In this document: piece after piece, positions 7,263 to 15,910 of the stretch
Position numbering within the stretch: position 1 is the first letter of the stretch
Layout of the letters: each line of letters begins with the position of its first letter
Source of the DNA: Hoeflea sp. BAL378
GTDB taxonomy: Bacteria; Pseudomonadota; Alphaproteobacteria; Rhizobiales; Rhizobiaceae
NCBI RefSeq assembly: GCF_000759435.1
Contig: NZ_JRJG01000049.1
Location: 1 to 32,671 of the forward strand
DNA: 32,671 bases
Direction of reading: 5' to 3'
Made by a program: the position numbers and the translations under genes
The notes under the pieces: model-generated
The model's input: the letters and a program-made list of their open reading frames with translations, nothing else
Databases searched by the model: none
Told to the model about the DNA's origin: nothing

Positions 7263-8384
7263 ATGCAGGACCAACTGAAATTGCAACGGGCGGCGCTTGC
7301 CGATTTCGGCTTGTTCGCTTTTCGCTGCGATGACGTCGACGAGTTGCTTCATCGGGCCACGGAACTGGTGTCCGAGGCGTTGGACGTGCCCCTCGTGAAA
7401 GTGCTCGAGCATTGGCCGGATCGCGGCGAGATGCTCATCCGCGCCGGCGTCAACTGGCAACCGGGCGTCGTCGGCCATGAGACTTTCGGGGACGATGTCC
7501 GCTCTCCCGGCGGCTACGCGCTTCGCTGCGACGAGCCCGTGGTCTCTCCGGACCTCGACGTGGAAAACCGCTTCGAAATGCCCGAGGTGCTTCGACGCCA
7601 CGGCGTCAGGAGCATGGTCAATGTCGTCATCGCCGGCGAAGGGCCGGCTTACGGCGTTCTGGAAGTCGACGCCCAGCAGCCGCGCGGCTTCACCGAAGAC
7701 GACGTGGCGTTCCTGCGCTCCTATGCGAACCTGCTGGCCGCCGCGATCGAGCGGGTGCGGGTTCATGAGGAGCTTCGGCGCTCGGCGCGCGAACAGGGCA
7801 TCCTGGCGCGGGAGCTGGGTCATCGGGTGAGGAACCTGCTCAGCCTGGTCAGGGCGCTGGCGTCCCGGACATCGGCGCAGGGCCGGACCGCGGAGGAATT
7901 CCGCACCGCCTTCATCGACCGCCTGCAGGCGCTGTCGACCGCCGAAAGTCTGGTCTTCGAAAGCAATCGCGAGCGCACCGATCCGCTGGTTCTCGCGGAG
8001 GAAGTGCTGGCGCCCCACAGGCAGGAAGACGCCGGGTCCATCAGCATCGAGGGAAGCTCGGTCGACCTCTCCGCCCGGCAGGCCCGCATGTTCGGACTGG
8101 CGCTCCATGAGCTTGCGACGAACGCGGCCAAATATGGCGCTCTCAGCGTGGCCGGCGGCAAGGTGAGCCTCGGCTGGGACCTTGAAGCGCAAAAGGGAGC
8201 GCGGAAACGGCTTTCCATGACCTGGCAGGAATCGGACGGACCGGAGATCACTCCGCCGCAACTCAAGGGATTTGGGACCCGTCTGCTGGAGGATGTGGTT
8301 GCGCGGGAACTGAACGGCGAAGCCAAGCTCGCCTATCGCGCGCAGGGCCTCAACTACACTCTCTCCTTCACAGTGGACGGATAA
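7263..8384 (+). CDS. GAF-domain HWE-family sensor histidine kinase
   Basis: 373 residues. A GAF domain (about 15-165) is followed by the HWE core: H187 in ELGHRVRN, N287 in LHELATNAAKYG and W321-x-E323. It has no membrane helix. GAF domains bind small ligands or chromophores; no bilin-binding Cys context is evident. The ATG at 7263 follows AGGGAT by a short spacer. The receiver gene starts four bases after the stop, so the two form an operon and probably a phosphorelay pair. The EcfG-type promoter upstream suggests induction under general stress. Confidence 0.9.
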   Translation: MQDQLKLQRAALADFGLFAFRCDDVDELLHRATELVSEALDVPLVKVLEHWPDRGEMLIRAGVNWQPGVVGHETFGDDVRSPGGYALRCDEPVVSPDLDVENRFEMPEVLRRHGVRSMVNVVIAGEGPAYGVLEVDAQQPRGFTEDDVAFLRSYANLLAAAIERVRVHEELRRSAREQGILARELGHRVRNLLSLVRALASRTSAQGRTAEEFRTAFIDRLQALSTAESLVFESNRERTDPLVLAEEVLAPHRQEDAGSISIEGSSVDLSARQARMFGLALHELATNAAKYGALSVAGGKVSLGWDLEAQKGARKRLSMTWQESDGPEITPPQLKGFGTRLLEDVVARELNGEAKLAYRAQGLNYTLSFTVDG

Positions 8385-8388
8385 GACC

Positions 8389-8793
8389 ATGATTGACAAT
8401 AAAGACGGTAATCTTTCCGGGCGGAGGGTCCTCGTCGTTGAGGATGAACATCTGATCGCGATGGATGTGCAGGATATCCTCGAAGGATGGGGCTGCACCG
8501 TGATGGGACCGGTGGCGAGCGCCGCGGCGGCGCTGGAGCTGATCGAGGGTGACCTGCCGGATGCGGCGGTGCTGGACGTCAACCTCAATGGCGGGACGTC
8601 GGAACCGGTGGCCGAGGCGCTCCGGAACGGCAAGTGTCCGTTCCTCGTCATGACCGCCTACAATGCCAGCCATCTTTTCGGAGCCCTGGCCGGCGCCCCC
8701 CTGCTGAACAAGCCTGTCGACGAAACCAAGCTGCGGCAGGAGCTCTCCGCGCTGCTCGCCGACACCGCGTCCGACCGATGTTCGGGGACATGA
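8389..8793 (+). CDS. Single-domain response regulator
   Basis: 134 residues consisting of one receiver domain and no output domain. Acidic pocket E18/D19, phospho-acceptor D63 in VLDVNLNGG, T89 and K108 are all present. It lies four bases behind the GAF-HWE kinase and is presumably its phosphorylation partner, acting either as a phosphate sink or by passing phosphate or a protein contact to another regulator. The short C-terminal tail has no recognised motif. Confidence 0.9.
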   Translation: MIDNKDGNLSGRRVLVVEDEHLIAMDVQDILEGWGCTVMGPVASAAAALELIEGDLPDAAVLDVNLNGGTSEPVAEALRNGKCPFLVMTAYNASHLFGALAGAPLLNKPVDETKLRQELSALLADTASDRCSGT

Positions 8794-8856
8794 CAGAATG
8801 CGGCGGGCGATCTCGGCCGTCTTCATAAAGGCAAGGCGTAGTTGACGTACCCGGCC

Positions 8857-8871
8857 GCAGGCAACGCCTGC
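8857..8871. other. Small hairpin between convergent genes
   Basis: GCAGGC (8857-8862) and GCCTGC (8866-8871) pair around a three-base loop in the 152-base gap between the receiver stop and the convergent PLP-enzyme stop. No T-run follows, so terminator function is only possible. Confidence 0.3.
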
Positions 8872-8945
8872 AGCAGGGTATGGCCTCCCGCGGACGCCCA
8901 AGGCTGATCGCCTTGCGCCATGGCGAGCGCCGGCCCGCAGGTCCG

Positions 8946-10199
8946 TCAGTAAACCGCTTCGCTGCCGGCCTTCGCGCCTGCGTTCCGTCTTGCACCGCTC
9001 ACGGCCGATTTCAGGTCGGCGATGTAATCCGCCCGCGCCCCGTCGTGGAACATCGACAGCATGGCATGCAGGCCCTGGGGGCTCCGGGTCATGCCCGGCA
9101 ACCAGCCCAGCGCCTTCATTTCATCCGCCACCAGCGCCATGTCGACCGTGTCCGAAGTGAAGTTGATGATCGTCAGGTCCGGCGCCGCGACCATGCGCAA
9201 TTCGTCGATGGCCTCGATGTCGGCGACATAGGCGTCGACCATGGCGGCGAGCCGCTGCGCGATGTCCCGATAGCCGCTGGTACCGAGATGATTGAGCACC
9301 GCCCATGCCGCCGCAACCGAGCCGCCCGGCCGGGTGCCGACGAGTGTGGAGGTCTCGAAGCGTCCGTTCGGCCATTCCTCGGCGACGAAGGTCGCCTGGT
9401 CGCGTTCGGCGCCGTTGCGGAAAAACACGGTCGAGGCCGGTTTCGGACAGAACCCGAACTTGTGCAGATCGGCGGAGATGGAGCGGACGCCGGCGAAGCG
9501 GAAATCGAAGGCAGGCGTTGGCCGCCCGTTCATGGCGAAGAACGGGGCGATCCAGCCGCCGACGCAGGCATCGACATGCAGCCAGACCCCCCTGGCTACG
9601 GCCAGCGACGACAGGGCCTCAATGTCGTCGATCACGCCGTGCGGAAAACAGGGGGCGGAGCCGACGATGGCCATGGTGCGCTCGTCGATCAACGCCTCCA
9701 TCGCGGCGACATCGACCCGGCAGTCGGGCGTGAGCGCGGCGCGGCGGATGGTGATGTCCATGAGCGCGCATGCCTTGTCGAAGGCCGGGTGCGCCGAGAC
9801 CGGCATCACCAGGTTGAGCGCGCCGCGGTCCCCGCCATGCTGCCTGCGCCAGGCGTCTCGCGCGGCCTTCATGGCGAGAAGGATGCTCTCGCTGCCGCCG
9901 CTGGTGAAGACGCCCTTTGCCTCGGGCGGAGCGGAAAACAGGCTCAGGCCGAAATCCAGCACGTCGTTTTCCATCGCCTGGACCGAATGAAACGCCCGCT
10001 TGCGGCCCAGCGCATTCTCCGAGAAGAACTCCATGAAGGCGCGCTTGCCGATCTCCAGCGTCTCGGGGTCGTTGTAGAAGACATAGAGCGGGCTGCGGCC
10101 GTGCCTCCAGTCCAGATCGTCCGCGCGCAAATGGTCCATCTCCGCCTTGAGGCGGTCCCAGCTTGCGCCTCCTTCGGGAAAGGATTTTCTTTGGGTCAT
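8946..10199 (-). CDS. PLP-dependent decarboxylase/lyase, sphingosine-1-phosphate-lyase-like
   Basis: 417 residues of fold-type I PLP enzyme (group II decarboxylase superfamily). The cofactor-binding features are visible: TSGGSES near 99-105, D210 in HVDACVGGW for the pyridine nitrogen, and the Schiff-base lysine K247 in SISADLHKFGF, a block very like that of sphinganine-1-phosphate lyase and unlike that of bacterial glutamate decarboxylase. Bacterial relatives cleave or decarboxylate small amino compounds of mostly unknown identity. The ATG at 10199 has GAGGAG seven bases upstream. It follows the class III aminotransferase by 37 bases on the same strand, so both act in one pathway under the divergent IclR regulator. 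Substrate unknown; candidates are a beta-amino alcohol phosphate or an amino acid linked to the aminosulfonate-type transporter. Confidence 0.85.
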   Translation of the reverse strand: MTQRKSFPEGGASWDRLKAEMDHLRADDLDWRHGRSPLYVFYNDPETLEIGKRAFMEFFSENALGRKRAFHSVQAMENDVLDFGLSLFSAPPEAKGVFTSGGSESILLAMKAARDAWRRQHGGDRGALNLVMPVSAHPAFDKACALMDITIRRAALTPDCRVDVAAMEALIDERTMAIVGSAPCFPHGVIDDIEALSSLAVARGVWLHVDACVGGWIAPFFAMNGRPTPAFDFRFAGVRSISADLHKFGFCPKPASTVFFRNGAERDQATFVAEEWPNGRFETSTLVGTRPGGSVAAAWAVLNHLGTSGYRDIAQRLAAMVDAYVADIEAIDELRMVAAPDLTIINFTSDTVDMALVADEMKALGWLPGMTRSPQGLHAMLSMFHDGARADYIADLKSAVSGARRNAGAKAGSEAVY

Positions 10200-10236
10200 G
10201 TGGCACTCCTCATTCAGGTGGACAGCCGCCGTCGGG

Positions 10237-11592
10237 TCAGGCGGCGCTGCGGATTTCCGCGTTCACATCGTCAAGCGCCCGGCCCAGAACGGACACGATC
10301 TCGGACAACTGGGCATCGGTGGTGACATAGGGGGGCGCGATCATCACGGTGTCGCCGTCCCGCCCGTTGGCGGCGGCGTTGCCGGTCTGAAACAGGACGC
10401 CGTTCCGGGCCGCGGCGGCCGCGACCCGCTCGGACACCTGGGCCTCGCGCGCAAACGGCTGGCGGGTCAGCTTGTCCGCCACCAGTTCGACGCCGTAGAG
10501 ATAGCCGCGGCCGCGCAGCTTGCCGACGATCGGATGCTGTTCCAGGGGCGCCAGCAGGGCGTGGAGCCTGGGGCCGTTTTCACGCACCCGCTCGACCAGC
10601 CGCTCCTTTTCGATGAAATCGACAACGGCGGCGCCCGCCGCCGCCATGATCCGATGCCCCGTGAAGGAATCGCCGTGATTGAAGGACGTTCCGGCCCGGT
10701 CCAGCGCGCCGGCGATGCGATCGTGCAGCAGCAAAGCCCCGATCGGCGTGTAGCCGCCGCCCAGCCCCTTGGCCAGGGTTATCATGTCGGGCGCCACGCC
10801 ATCCTGGTCGATCACAAGCCAGGAGCCCGTCCTGCCCAATCCCGAGACGACTTCATCCACGATCATCAGCACGTCGTGCCGGTCGCAGATCTCGCGGATG
10901 CGTGAGAGATAACCGTGCGGCGCGACCAGCGCGCCCAGCGGCGCGCCGGCCACCGGCTCGACGAGCACCGCCGAGACATTGTCGGCGCCGCGATTGAGGA
11001 TCTCGGCCTCGAAGGCCTCAGCGCAGGCCAGGTCGCAACCGCTCTCGTCCTGGCCCCAGGGACAGCGATAGCAGTCGGGCGGCGGCACGTGCGGCATGTC
11101 CAGGAGATAGGGCTGGTAGGGGCGTCTGCGCGGGCCGGAGCCCGACAGCGACATCGCGCCGATGGTGCTGCCATGGTAGCTGTGCCAGCGGCAGATGACG
11201 GCGGTCTTGCCCGGCTTTCCGCGCGCAAGGTGGTACTGGCGGGCGAGTTTGACGGCGGATTCATTGGCCGCGGAGCCGGAGGTGGTCAGCCACACCTTGC
11301 CGAAGCCGGCCGGCGCCCGCCGGATCAGCGCAGCCGCCAGTTCATCCTCCTCAGCGCTGCCGAACTGGCCGGAATAGCTGAACTGAAGCTGCCGCATGCT
11401 GGCCATGATCCGCTCGGCGACGCCGGGCGGGTTGGCGCCGAGAATCGCCACGAACACGCTCGAAGACGCGTCCAGCCATCGCCGTCCTTCTGAATCGATG
11501 ATTTCCGCCCCCTGGCCCGCAACCGCACGGCGCCGCTGCCGGGTCCGGCGCAGCACCGGATCGGCGTCCTGTCGCGTGGCCCGGCCGCTCAT
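10237..11592 (-). CDS. Class III (omega-type) aminotransferase
   Basis: 451 residues from the ATG at 11592. PLP motifs: GSAANESA (107-114), D246 in IVDEVVSG and the Schiff-base lysine K275 in LAKGLGGGYTPIGA. A Cys-bearing insert (CYRCPWG, near 174-180) marks a subgroup of class III enzymes annotated for diamines, taurine or beta-alanine. It moves an amino group from an omega-amine to pyruvate or 2-oxoglutarate. It opens the minus-strand operon, divergent from the IclR regulator and followed by the PLP lyase. Adjacent TauABC-type genes make taurine or hypotaurine one candidate, but no xsc gene is present. The ribosome site is weak (ATCGGG), so the start is fairly but not fully certain. Confidence 0.88.
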   Translation of the reverse strand: MSGRATRQDADPVLRRTRQRRRAVAGQGAEIIDSEGRRWLDASSSVFVAILGANPPGVAERIMASMRQLQFSYSGQFGSAEEDELAAALIRRAPAGFGKVWLTTSGSAANESAVKLARQYHLARGKPGKTAVICRWHSYHGSTIGAMSLSGSGPRRRPYQPYLLDMPHVPPPDCYRCPWGQDESGCDLACAEAFEAEILNRGADNVSAVLVEPVAGAPLGALVAPHGYLSRIREICDRHDVLMIVDEVVSGLGRTGSWLVIDQDGVAPDMITLAKGLGGGYTPIGALLLHDRIAGALDRAGTSFNHGDSFTGHRIMAAAGAAVVDFIEKERLVERVRENGPRLHALLAPLEQHPIVGKLRGRGYLYGVELVADKLTRQPFAREAQVSERVAAAAARNGVLFQTGNAAANGRDGDTVMIAPPYVTTDAQLSEIVSVLGRALDDVNAEIRSAA

Positions 11593-11665
11593 CCCGATGC
11601 GGCCCCATCGGCGGCCGGGCGAATGGCCCGCAATGCCTGGAATGATCGCTTGTGAAAGTAAACCA

Positions 11666-11695
11666 TTGACGTAGCAATGCACAGCCGCGTATCGT
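11666..11695 (+). promoter_or_regulatory. Candidate sigma70 promoter of the IclR gene
   Basis: TTGACG (11666-11671) and TATCGT (11690-11695) are 18 bases apart. The predicted transcription start would fall at about the ATG at 11702, implying a leaderless message if that start codon is used. Eye-based prediction. Confidence 0.4.
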
Positions 11696-11701
11696 TCGTC
11701 A

Positions 11702-12538
11702 ATGACAAATCCAAGTTCGGCAAAACAGAACATGACACCGTCCCGAAAACGATCCGGATTGAACAGCGGTCTCGACATTCTTGAAGCGATTGCGGCAGGC
11801 TCTGCTCCGGTTTCGCTGACGATGATCGCGCAGGAAATCGGCATGTCGAAGTCCAGCGTCCACACGCTGCTCACCACGCTCGACCAGCGCGGCTACGTGC
11901 GGCGACTGGATGACCAGCGCTACACGATCGGCATCCGCGCCTGGCAGGTGGGCTGCGTGGCGACGCCGCTCTGGATGTCACGCGTGGCAGGCCCCTACAT
12001 GACCGAGCTGGTCAACAAGGTCGCGGATGGCGCGGCGCTTGCGGTTCTCGATGGGGTCGAGACGGTCTGTATCCAGTTGGTCGAGAGCACCCAGGTGGTG
12101 CGCGTCCATGACAATATCGGCAATCGCTGCCTGGCCTGGTGCGTCTCGAACGGAATCTCGATGCTGGCGACCATGCAGGACGAGGAAGTGCTGCGCCTGC
12201 TTCCCGACCCGCTGCCGCGGCCGACCGAGTTTTCCTTTGCGAGCGAGGCGGAAGTGCTGGACAAGCTGGCCGAGGTGCGCGCGGTCGGACACTCCCTCAT
12301 GCGCCGCACCTGGCGCCCCGACACATCCGGAATTTCCTTGCCCGTGCGCGGCGCCGACAACCGCACCGTGGCGGCGCTTTGCGTGTCGATGCCCGATTAC
12401 CGCGCCACCCCGGACCGGCTCGACGAAACCCTGGCCGAACTGCGCCATACCGTCCGCCAGATCGAGCGGGAATTCGGCGTCACCGAACCTGATGCATCGC
12501 CCTTCCCCATTCAGAAAGGCGTCCTGGCTGCGCAGTAG
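11702..12538 (+). CDS. IclR-family transcriptional regulator
   Basis: 278 residues. An N-terminal winged helix-turn-helix (about 18-80, with recognition helix around MSKSSVHTLLTTLDQRGYV) is followed by an IclR effector-binding domain (about 95-265, ending in the typical SLPVRG...AALCVS block). It sits between the divergent aminotransferase/lyase operon and the co-directional transporter genes, so it most likely controls both in response to the imported compound. Neither the ATG at 11702 nor the one at 11732 has a good ribosome site; the first is used here because a promoter-like pair ends just before it. Confidence 0.9.
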   Translation: MTNPSSAKQNMTPSRKRSGLNSGLDILEAIAAGSAPVSLTMIAQEIGMSKSSVHTLLTTLDQRGYVRRLDDQRYTIGIRAWQVGCVATPLWMSRVAGPYMTELVNKVADGAALAVLDGVETVCIQLVESTQVVRVHDNIGNRCLAWCVSNGISMLATMQDEEVLRLLPDPLPRPTEFSFASEAEVLDKLAEVRAVGHSLMRRTWRPDTSGISLPVRGADNRTVAALCVSMPDYRATPDRLDETLAELRHTVRQIEREFGVTEPDASPFPIQKGVLAAQ

Positions 12539-12562
12539 CCCACCCTGACCAACAAGAACGAA

Positions 12563-12579
12563 GGCCGGACAAACCGGCC
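12563..12579. other. GC-rich hairpin between iclR and the transporter genes
   Basis: GGCCGG (12563-12568) and CCGGCC (12574-12579) form a perfect stem with a five-base loop, 24 bases after the regulator stop and 36 before the transporter start. No T-run follows; it may attenuate read-through or protect the downstream message. Confidence 0.4.
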
Positions 12580-12614
12580 CCTATTCCACTTCACCTCCTG
12601 AAAGGAACGTTCGA

Positions 12615-13652
12615 ATGACCCATAAATTGACCCGTCGCGAATTCGCCCTGCTGTCGGCAAATGTCGGCCTCGCGACCTTCATCGCCACCGGCATGCCCCG
12701 TGCGGCCCGCGCCCAGCAGGTCACCGCCAAGCTCGGGCACTTCTCCTCCGCCAACCAGCAGAACTTTTCCAAGGCCACCGGCTCCATGCAGAAGGCAATG
12801 GGCGCGGGCGTCGATGTGCAATATGTCGGCGTGACCGGCGGCCCCCAGATCCTCACGGCGATGGCCTCGGAGGAAATGGACATCTGCAATCTCGGCTCCA
12901 GCCCGATGATCGTGGGCTTCGCCAAGGGCCTGCCGATTTCGATGATCTACATTCACAAGATCATCAAGGACAGCGAGGCGCTGTGCGTCAAGCCTGACAG
13001 CGGCATCGAGACCATGGCCGACCTCAAGGGCAAGCGCATCGGCTGCCCCTTCAATACCACGGTTCACTTCGCGCTCCTGGCCGGCATGAAGGCCGCGGGC
13101 CTGACCGCCAGCGACGCCACGCTGATCAACCTCAAGCCCGACGCCATTGCCGCCGCCTGGGACAGCGGCGCCATCGATGCGGCCTATATCTGGTACCCGG
13201 TCCTGCAGATCCTCGAGGAAAGCGGTGGCAAGACCATCTTCTCCGGCGCCGACCTCATCTCCGCCGGCACCTTCGTGTTCGACGCCATCGTCGTCCGCGA
13301 CGGCTTCAAGGAGCAGCATCCCGACCTGGTGCTCACCTACCTCAAGGAATTGGACCGGATCAACGCGATCTATCGCGACACGCCCGACGAGATGGCCAAG
13401 GTCATGGCGCCTTTCCTCCAGGTCACCGAGGACGTGGCCCTGACCTATGCAAAGAACACCCACACCCTCTCCCCTGAAGAGCAACTGACCGACACCTGGA
13501 TGGGTGCGCCGGGCGCCACCGAGACCGGCGCGCTCAACACCATCAGGCAACAGGCCGAATTCCTGCAGGAAGCCGGCCAGGTCACGTCGATGCCGGAGGA
13601 CTTCTCCAAGTTCATCGACAGCACCTTCCTTCAGAAGATGGTCGGCGCATAA
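12615..13652 (+). CDS. TauA-type ABC transporter substrate-binding protein (Tat leader)
   Basis: 345 residues, periplasmic. The leader starts with a twin-arginine motif, TRREFALL (residues 6-13), followed by a hydrophobic stretch and a cleavage site near ARA-QQ (about residue 33). The body matches the NMT1/THI5-like fold used for taurine, alkanesulfonates, nitrate and thiamine precursors. Tat export suggests folding before secretion. The ATG has AAAGGA eight bases upstream. It is the first of three transporter genes (binding protein, ATPase, permease) in one operon. The fold does not define the ligand; the adjacent aminotransferase suggests an amine such as an aminosulfonate. Confidence 0.88.
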   Translation: MTHKLTRREFALLSANVGLATFIATGMPRAARAQQVTAKLGHFSSANQQNFSKATGSMQKAMGAGVDVQYVGVTGGPQILTAMASEEMDICNLGSSPMIVGFAKGLPISMIYIHKIIKDSEALCVKPDSGIETMADLKGKRIGCPFNTTVHFALLAGMKAAGLTASDATLINLKPDAIAAAWDSGAIDAAYIWYPVLQILEESGGKTIFSGADLISAGTFVFDAIVVRDGFKEQHPDLVLTYLKELDRINAIYRDTPDEMAKVMAPFLQVTEDVALTYAKNTHTLSPEEQLTDTWMGAPGATETGALNTIRQQAEFLQEAGQVTSMPEDFSKFIDSTFLQKMVGA

Positions 13653-13681
13653 GACAGACCCCCAGGCCAAGGAGACGAGGC

Positions 13682-14515
13682 ATGTCCATTGAACCGATCG
13701 ATCTGAACAGCCCGGAACGGCGCCGCGATGCGAAGCTGATGATAGAGGGGCTGTCCAAGACCTATGGCGGCGGCGCCGATGCGGTGCAGGCGCTTCCACC
13801 GATCGACCTGTGCATTGGCCTGGGGGATTTTCTCTGCGTGGTCGGCCCGTCCGGCTGCGGCAAGAGCACCCTGCTCAACATCGTCGCCGGCTTCGAGCCG
13901 CCCACCAGCGGCCGCGCCGTGCTTGACGGTCGGGTCATCACCAGACCCGGCGCCGAACGCGGCGTGGTCTTCCAGCAGGGCGCGCTGTTCAACTGGCTCA
14001 CGACGCTGGAAAACGTGGCCTTCGGTCCCCGCGCCCGCGGCATTCCGGCGGCCGAGGCCCGCACCAGCGCGCAAGAGATGCTCGAGATGGTCGGGCTCGG
14101 CAGTTTCGCGCAGAAATACCCCTACCAGCTTTCGGGCGGCATGCAGCAGCGTGTCGGCATCGCCCGGGCGCTCGTCAACAATCCGGAGGTGCTGCTGATG
14201 GATGAGCCCTTCGCGGCGCTCGACCAGCAGACCCGGGAACTGCTGCAGGAAGAGGTGCGCCGCATCTGGCAGGAGACGGGAAAGACGGTGATGTGGATCA
14301 CCCATTCCATCGAGGAAGCGCTGTTTCTGGCAACCCACATCATCGTCATGTCGGCCCGGCCCGGACGCATCAAGGCCGCCTACCGCTCGCACTTCTCCGA
14401 AAATCCGGATCCGCTTGTCGGCGCGACGGCCGAGTTTACCGCCGCGCGCCGGGAAATCGTCGGCCTGTTGCGCGAGGAATCGCAAAAGGCGCGGCTCCAG
14501 GAGGAACTGGCATGA
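13682..14515 (+). CDS. TauB-type ABC transporter ATP-binding protein
   Basis: 277 residues, cytoplasmic. Walker A GPSGCGKST (55-63), Q-loop near VFQQG (96-100), ABC signature LSGGMQQR (150-157), Walker B LLMDEP (171-176) and the switch histidine in WITHS. It energises uptake with the preceding binding protein and the following permease, whose ATG overlaps its stop (ATGA). Belongs to the nitrate/sulfonate/taurine importer group. Confidence 0.93.
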   Translation: MSIEPIDLNSPERRRDAKLMIEGLSKTYGGGADAVQALPPIDLCIGLGDFLCVVGPSGCGKSTLLNIVAGFEPPTSGRAVLDGRVITRPGAERGVVFQQGALFNWLTTLENVAFGPRARGIPAAEARTSAQEMLEMVGLGSFAQKYPYQLSGGMQQRVGIARALVNNPEVLLMDEPFAALDQQTRELLQEEVRRIWQETGKTVMWITHSIEEALFLATHIIVMSARPGRIKAAYRSHFSENPDPLVGATAEFTAARREIVGLLREESQKARLQEELA

Positions 14516-15357
14516 GTGCGCGCGACGAGGTGCTGCAGGAGAGCGAAACCTATGACGCGGCCACGGTGGAAAGACGGGCCTCCCGGCGCGACCGCTGGCT
14601 GACGAGCACGACCTTCCTTGCGCTGTTTGCGCTGTGGTTCGCGGTCACCGGCTCCGGCCTCTGGCAGCCGCTGATCCGCCCGATCTTCCTGCCTTCGCCG
14701 GGCGCGGTGCTGCAGGCCTTCCTGAGCCTTGCCCAGCACGGCTATCAGGGCAACTCGCTGTGGCACCATATCGGCGTGAGCTTCTATCGCTTCGCGGTGG
14801 CCTTCTCCGCCTGCGTCGTCATCGGCGTGCCGCTCGGCCTTCTGATCGGCGCCAACCGCACGGTCCGGGCGCTTTTGGAGCCGCCGATCCAGGCGATCCG
14901 CCCGATCCCGAAACTGGCGCTGCTGCCCTTGTTCCTGATCTGGTTCGGCATCGGCAACACATCCAAGATCATCATCATCGCGGCGCCGGTGTTTCCGCTG
15001 ATGGTCATCGCCGCCATGCAGGCCGTCCGTTCGGTCAGCGACAAGAAGATCCAGGCCGCGCAATCGCTCGGCGCCTCGCGCTGGACCGTGTTCTCGCGGG
15101 TCATCCTGCCGGCCTGCCTGCCGGGCATCTTCACCGGCATCCGCATGTCGATCTCGATCGGTGTGACGATGCTGGTGGCGGCGGAACTAACGGCGACGTC
15201 AGACGGTATCGCCTGGATGTCGCTGACGGCGGCCGAGTTCCTGTCGACCGACGTGGTGCTCGTCGGCGTCGTGATCATGGCCGTGATGGGCTTCGGTCTC
15301 GACCGCGCGATCCGGGCGCTGGAGCTGCGCATCGTGCACTGGTCCGGCCGGGACTGA
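14512..15357 (+). CDS. TauC/SsuC-type ABC transporter permease
   Basis: 281 residues from the ATG at 14512, which overlaps the ATPase stop and has GGAGG within 12 bases upstream. After a charged N-terminus come about six membrane helices. The EAA-type coupling motif is at AAQSLGASRWTVFSRVILPACLPGI (residues about 183-207), as in the taurine/sulfonate permease family. It forms the membrane channel for the importer. A strong hairpin 20 bases after the stop closes the operon. Confidence 0.92.
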   Translation: MSARDEVLQESETYDAATVERRASRRDRWLTSTTFLALFALWFAVTGSGLWQPLIRPIFLPSPGAVLQAFLSLAQHGYQGNSLWHHIGVSFYRFAVAFSACVVIGVPLGLLIGANRTVRALLEPPIQAIRPIPKLALLPLFLIWFGIGNTSKIIIIAAPVFPLMVIAAMQAVRSVSDKKIQAAQSLGASRWTVFSRVILPACLPGIFTGIRMSISIGVTMLVAAELTATSDGIAWMSLTAAEFLSTDVVLVGVVIMAVMGFGLDRAIRALELRIVHWSGRD

Positions 15358-15377
15358 GCCGTCCCTCCCCCGACTGC

Positions 15378-15411
15378 GAAGGCCTCGCGCATCGGCTTGC
15401 GCGGGGCCTTC
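15378..15411 (+). terminator. Strong hairpin closing the TauABC-type operon
   Basis: Bases 15378-15391 and 15398-15411 pair over 14 positions with a single T-G wobble and a six-base loop (core GAAGGCC...GGCCTTC). It lies 20 bases after the permease stop. No T-run follows, so termination may need Rho or the hairpin may mainly protect the message 3' end. Confidence 0.55.
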
Positions 15412-15565
15412 CCATGTCATCGCGGGATGACATCCTGAACCTGATCGGCGTGGCAGATCGTGGACGCCGCGATTTCGGGCAGTGGCGGCGATCAATGGTG
15501 GACTCCATCTCACCGCTTCGCGACTGCGTGCAGGTTTGCACCTGAGCCTGTTCGTCTTCGATTCG

Positions 15566-15784
15566 TCAAAGCGCCAGGATGGCTTCCACTTCAACCATGG
15601 CTCCCTTGGGGAGGGCGGCAACCTGGTAGCAGGCCCGCGCCGGGAAAGGCGCGGCAAAATGCTGGCCATAGACCTCATTCGCCGCACCGAACTCCCCAAG
15701 GTCGGTGAGCAGGACCGTCGTCTTGACGGTTCGGGAGAGATCGATCCCAGCCTCTGACGCGATGGCGCCGAAGTTCTTCAAGCA
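15566..15784 (-). pseudogene. Remnant of a RidA-family (enamine/imine deaminase) gene
   Basis: The last 72 codons match the C-terminal two thirds of RidA/YjgF proteins well ([20 protein letters not shown], then [32 protein letters not shown]). Upstream the homology stops. Bases 15785-15883 stay open in the same frame but give an Arg/Lys-rich run only loosely alignable, and another frame shows T-E-E-M-L after a stop, as if a frameshift and nonsense mutation destroyed the N-terminal part that includes the family's GPYSQA region. RidA removes reactive enamines made by PLP enzymes, so an intact copy would fit these amine pathways. It lies 127 bases downstream of the second amidase subunit gene, on the same strand. 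Confidence 0.7.
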
Positions 15785-15910
15785 TTTCTTCGGTTTATCC
15801 TTGATCCGCCGTCGCCGTCCCGGCGCCTCGACGGTTTGCGCCTGTCCGGGCGGCTTTCCCGCCCGGACTGTGCCTGGCTTCATTGATCGCGGCCGGGCGA
15901 CCGCACCCCG

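Noticed and set aside
10237-15357. Calling the aminotransferase/TauABC unit a taurine pathway (tpa-tauABC)
   Set aside because: No xsc, pta or TauR-type regulator is present, and the S1P-lyase-like enzyme does not fit taurine degradation.
15414-15545. Short 43-residue open frame after the TauABC-type operon
   Set aside because: It begins right after the terminator-like hairpin without a ribosome site or recognisable family; probably chance.
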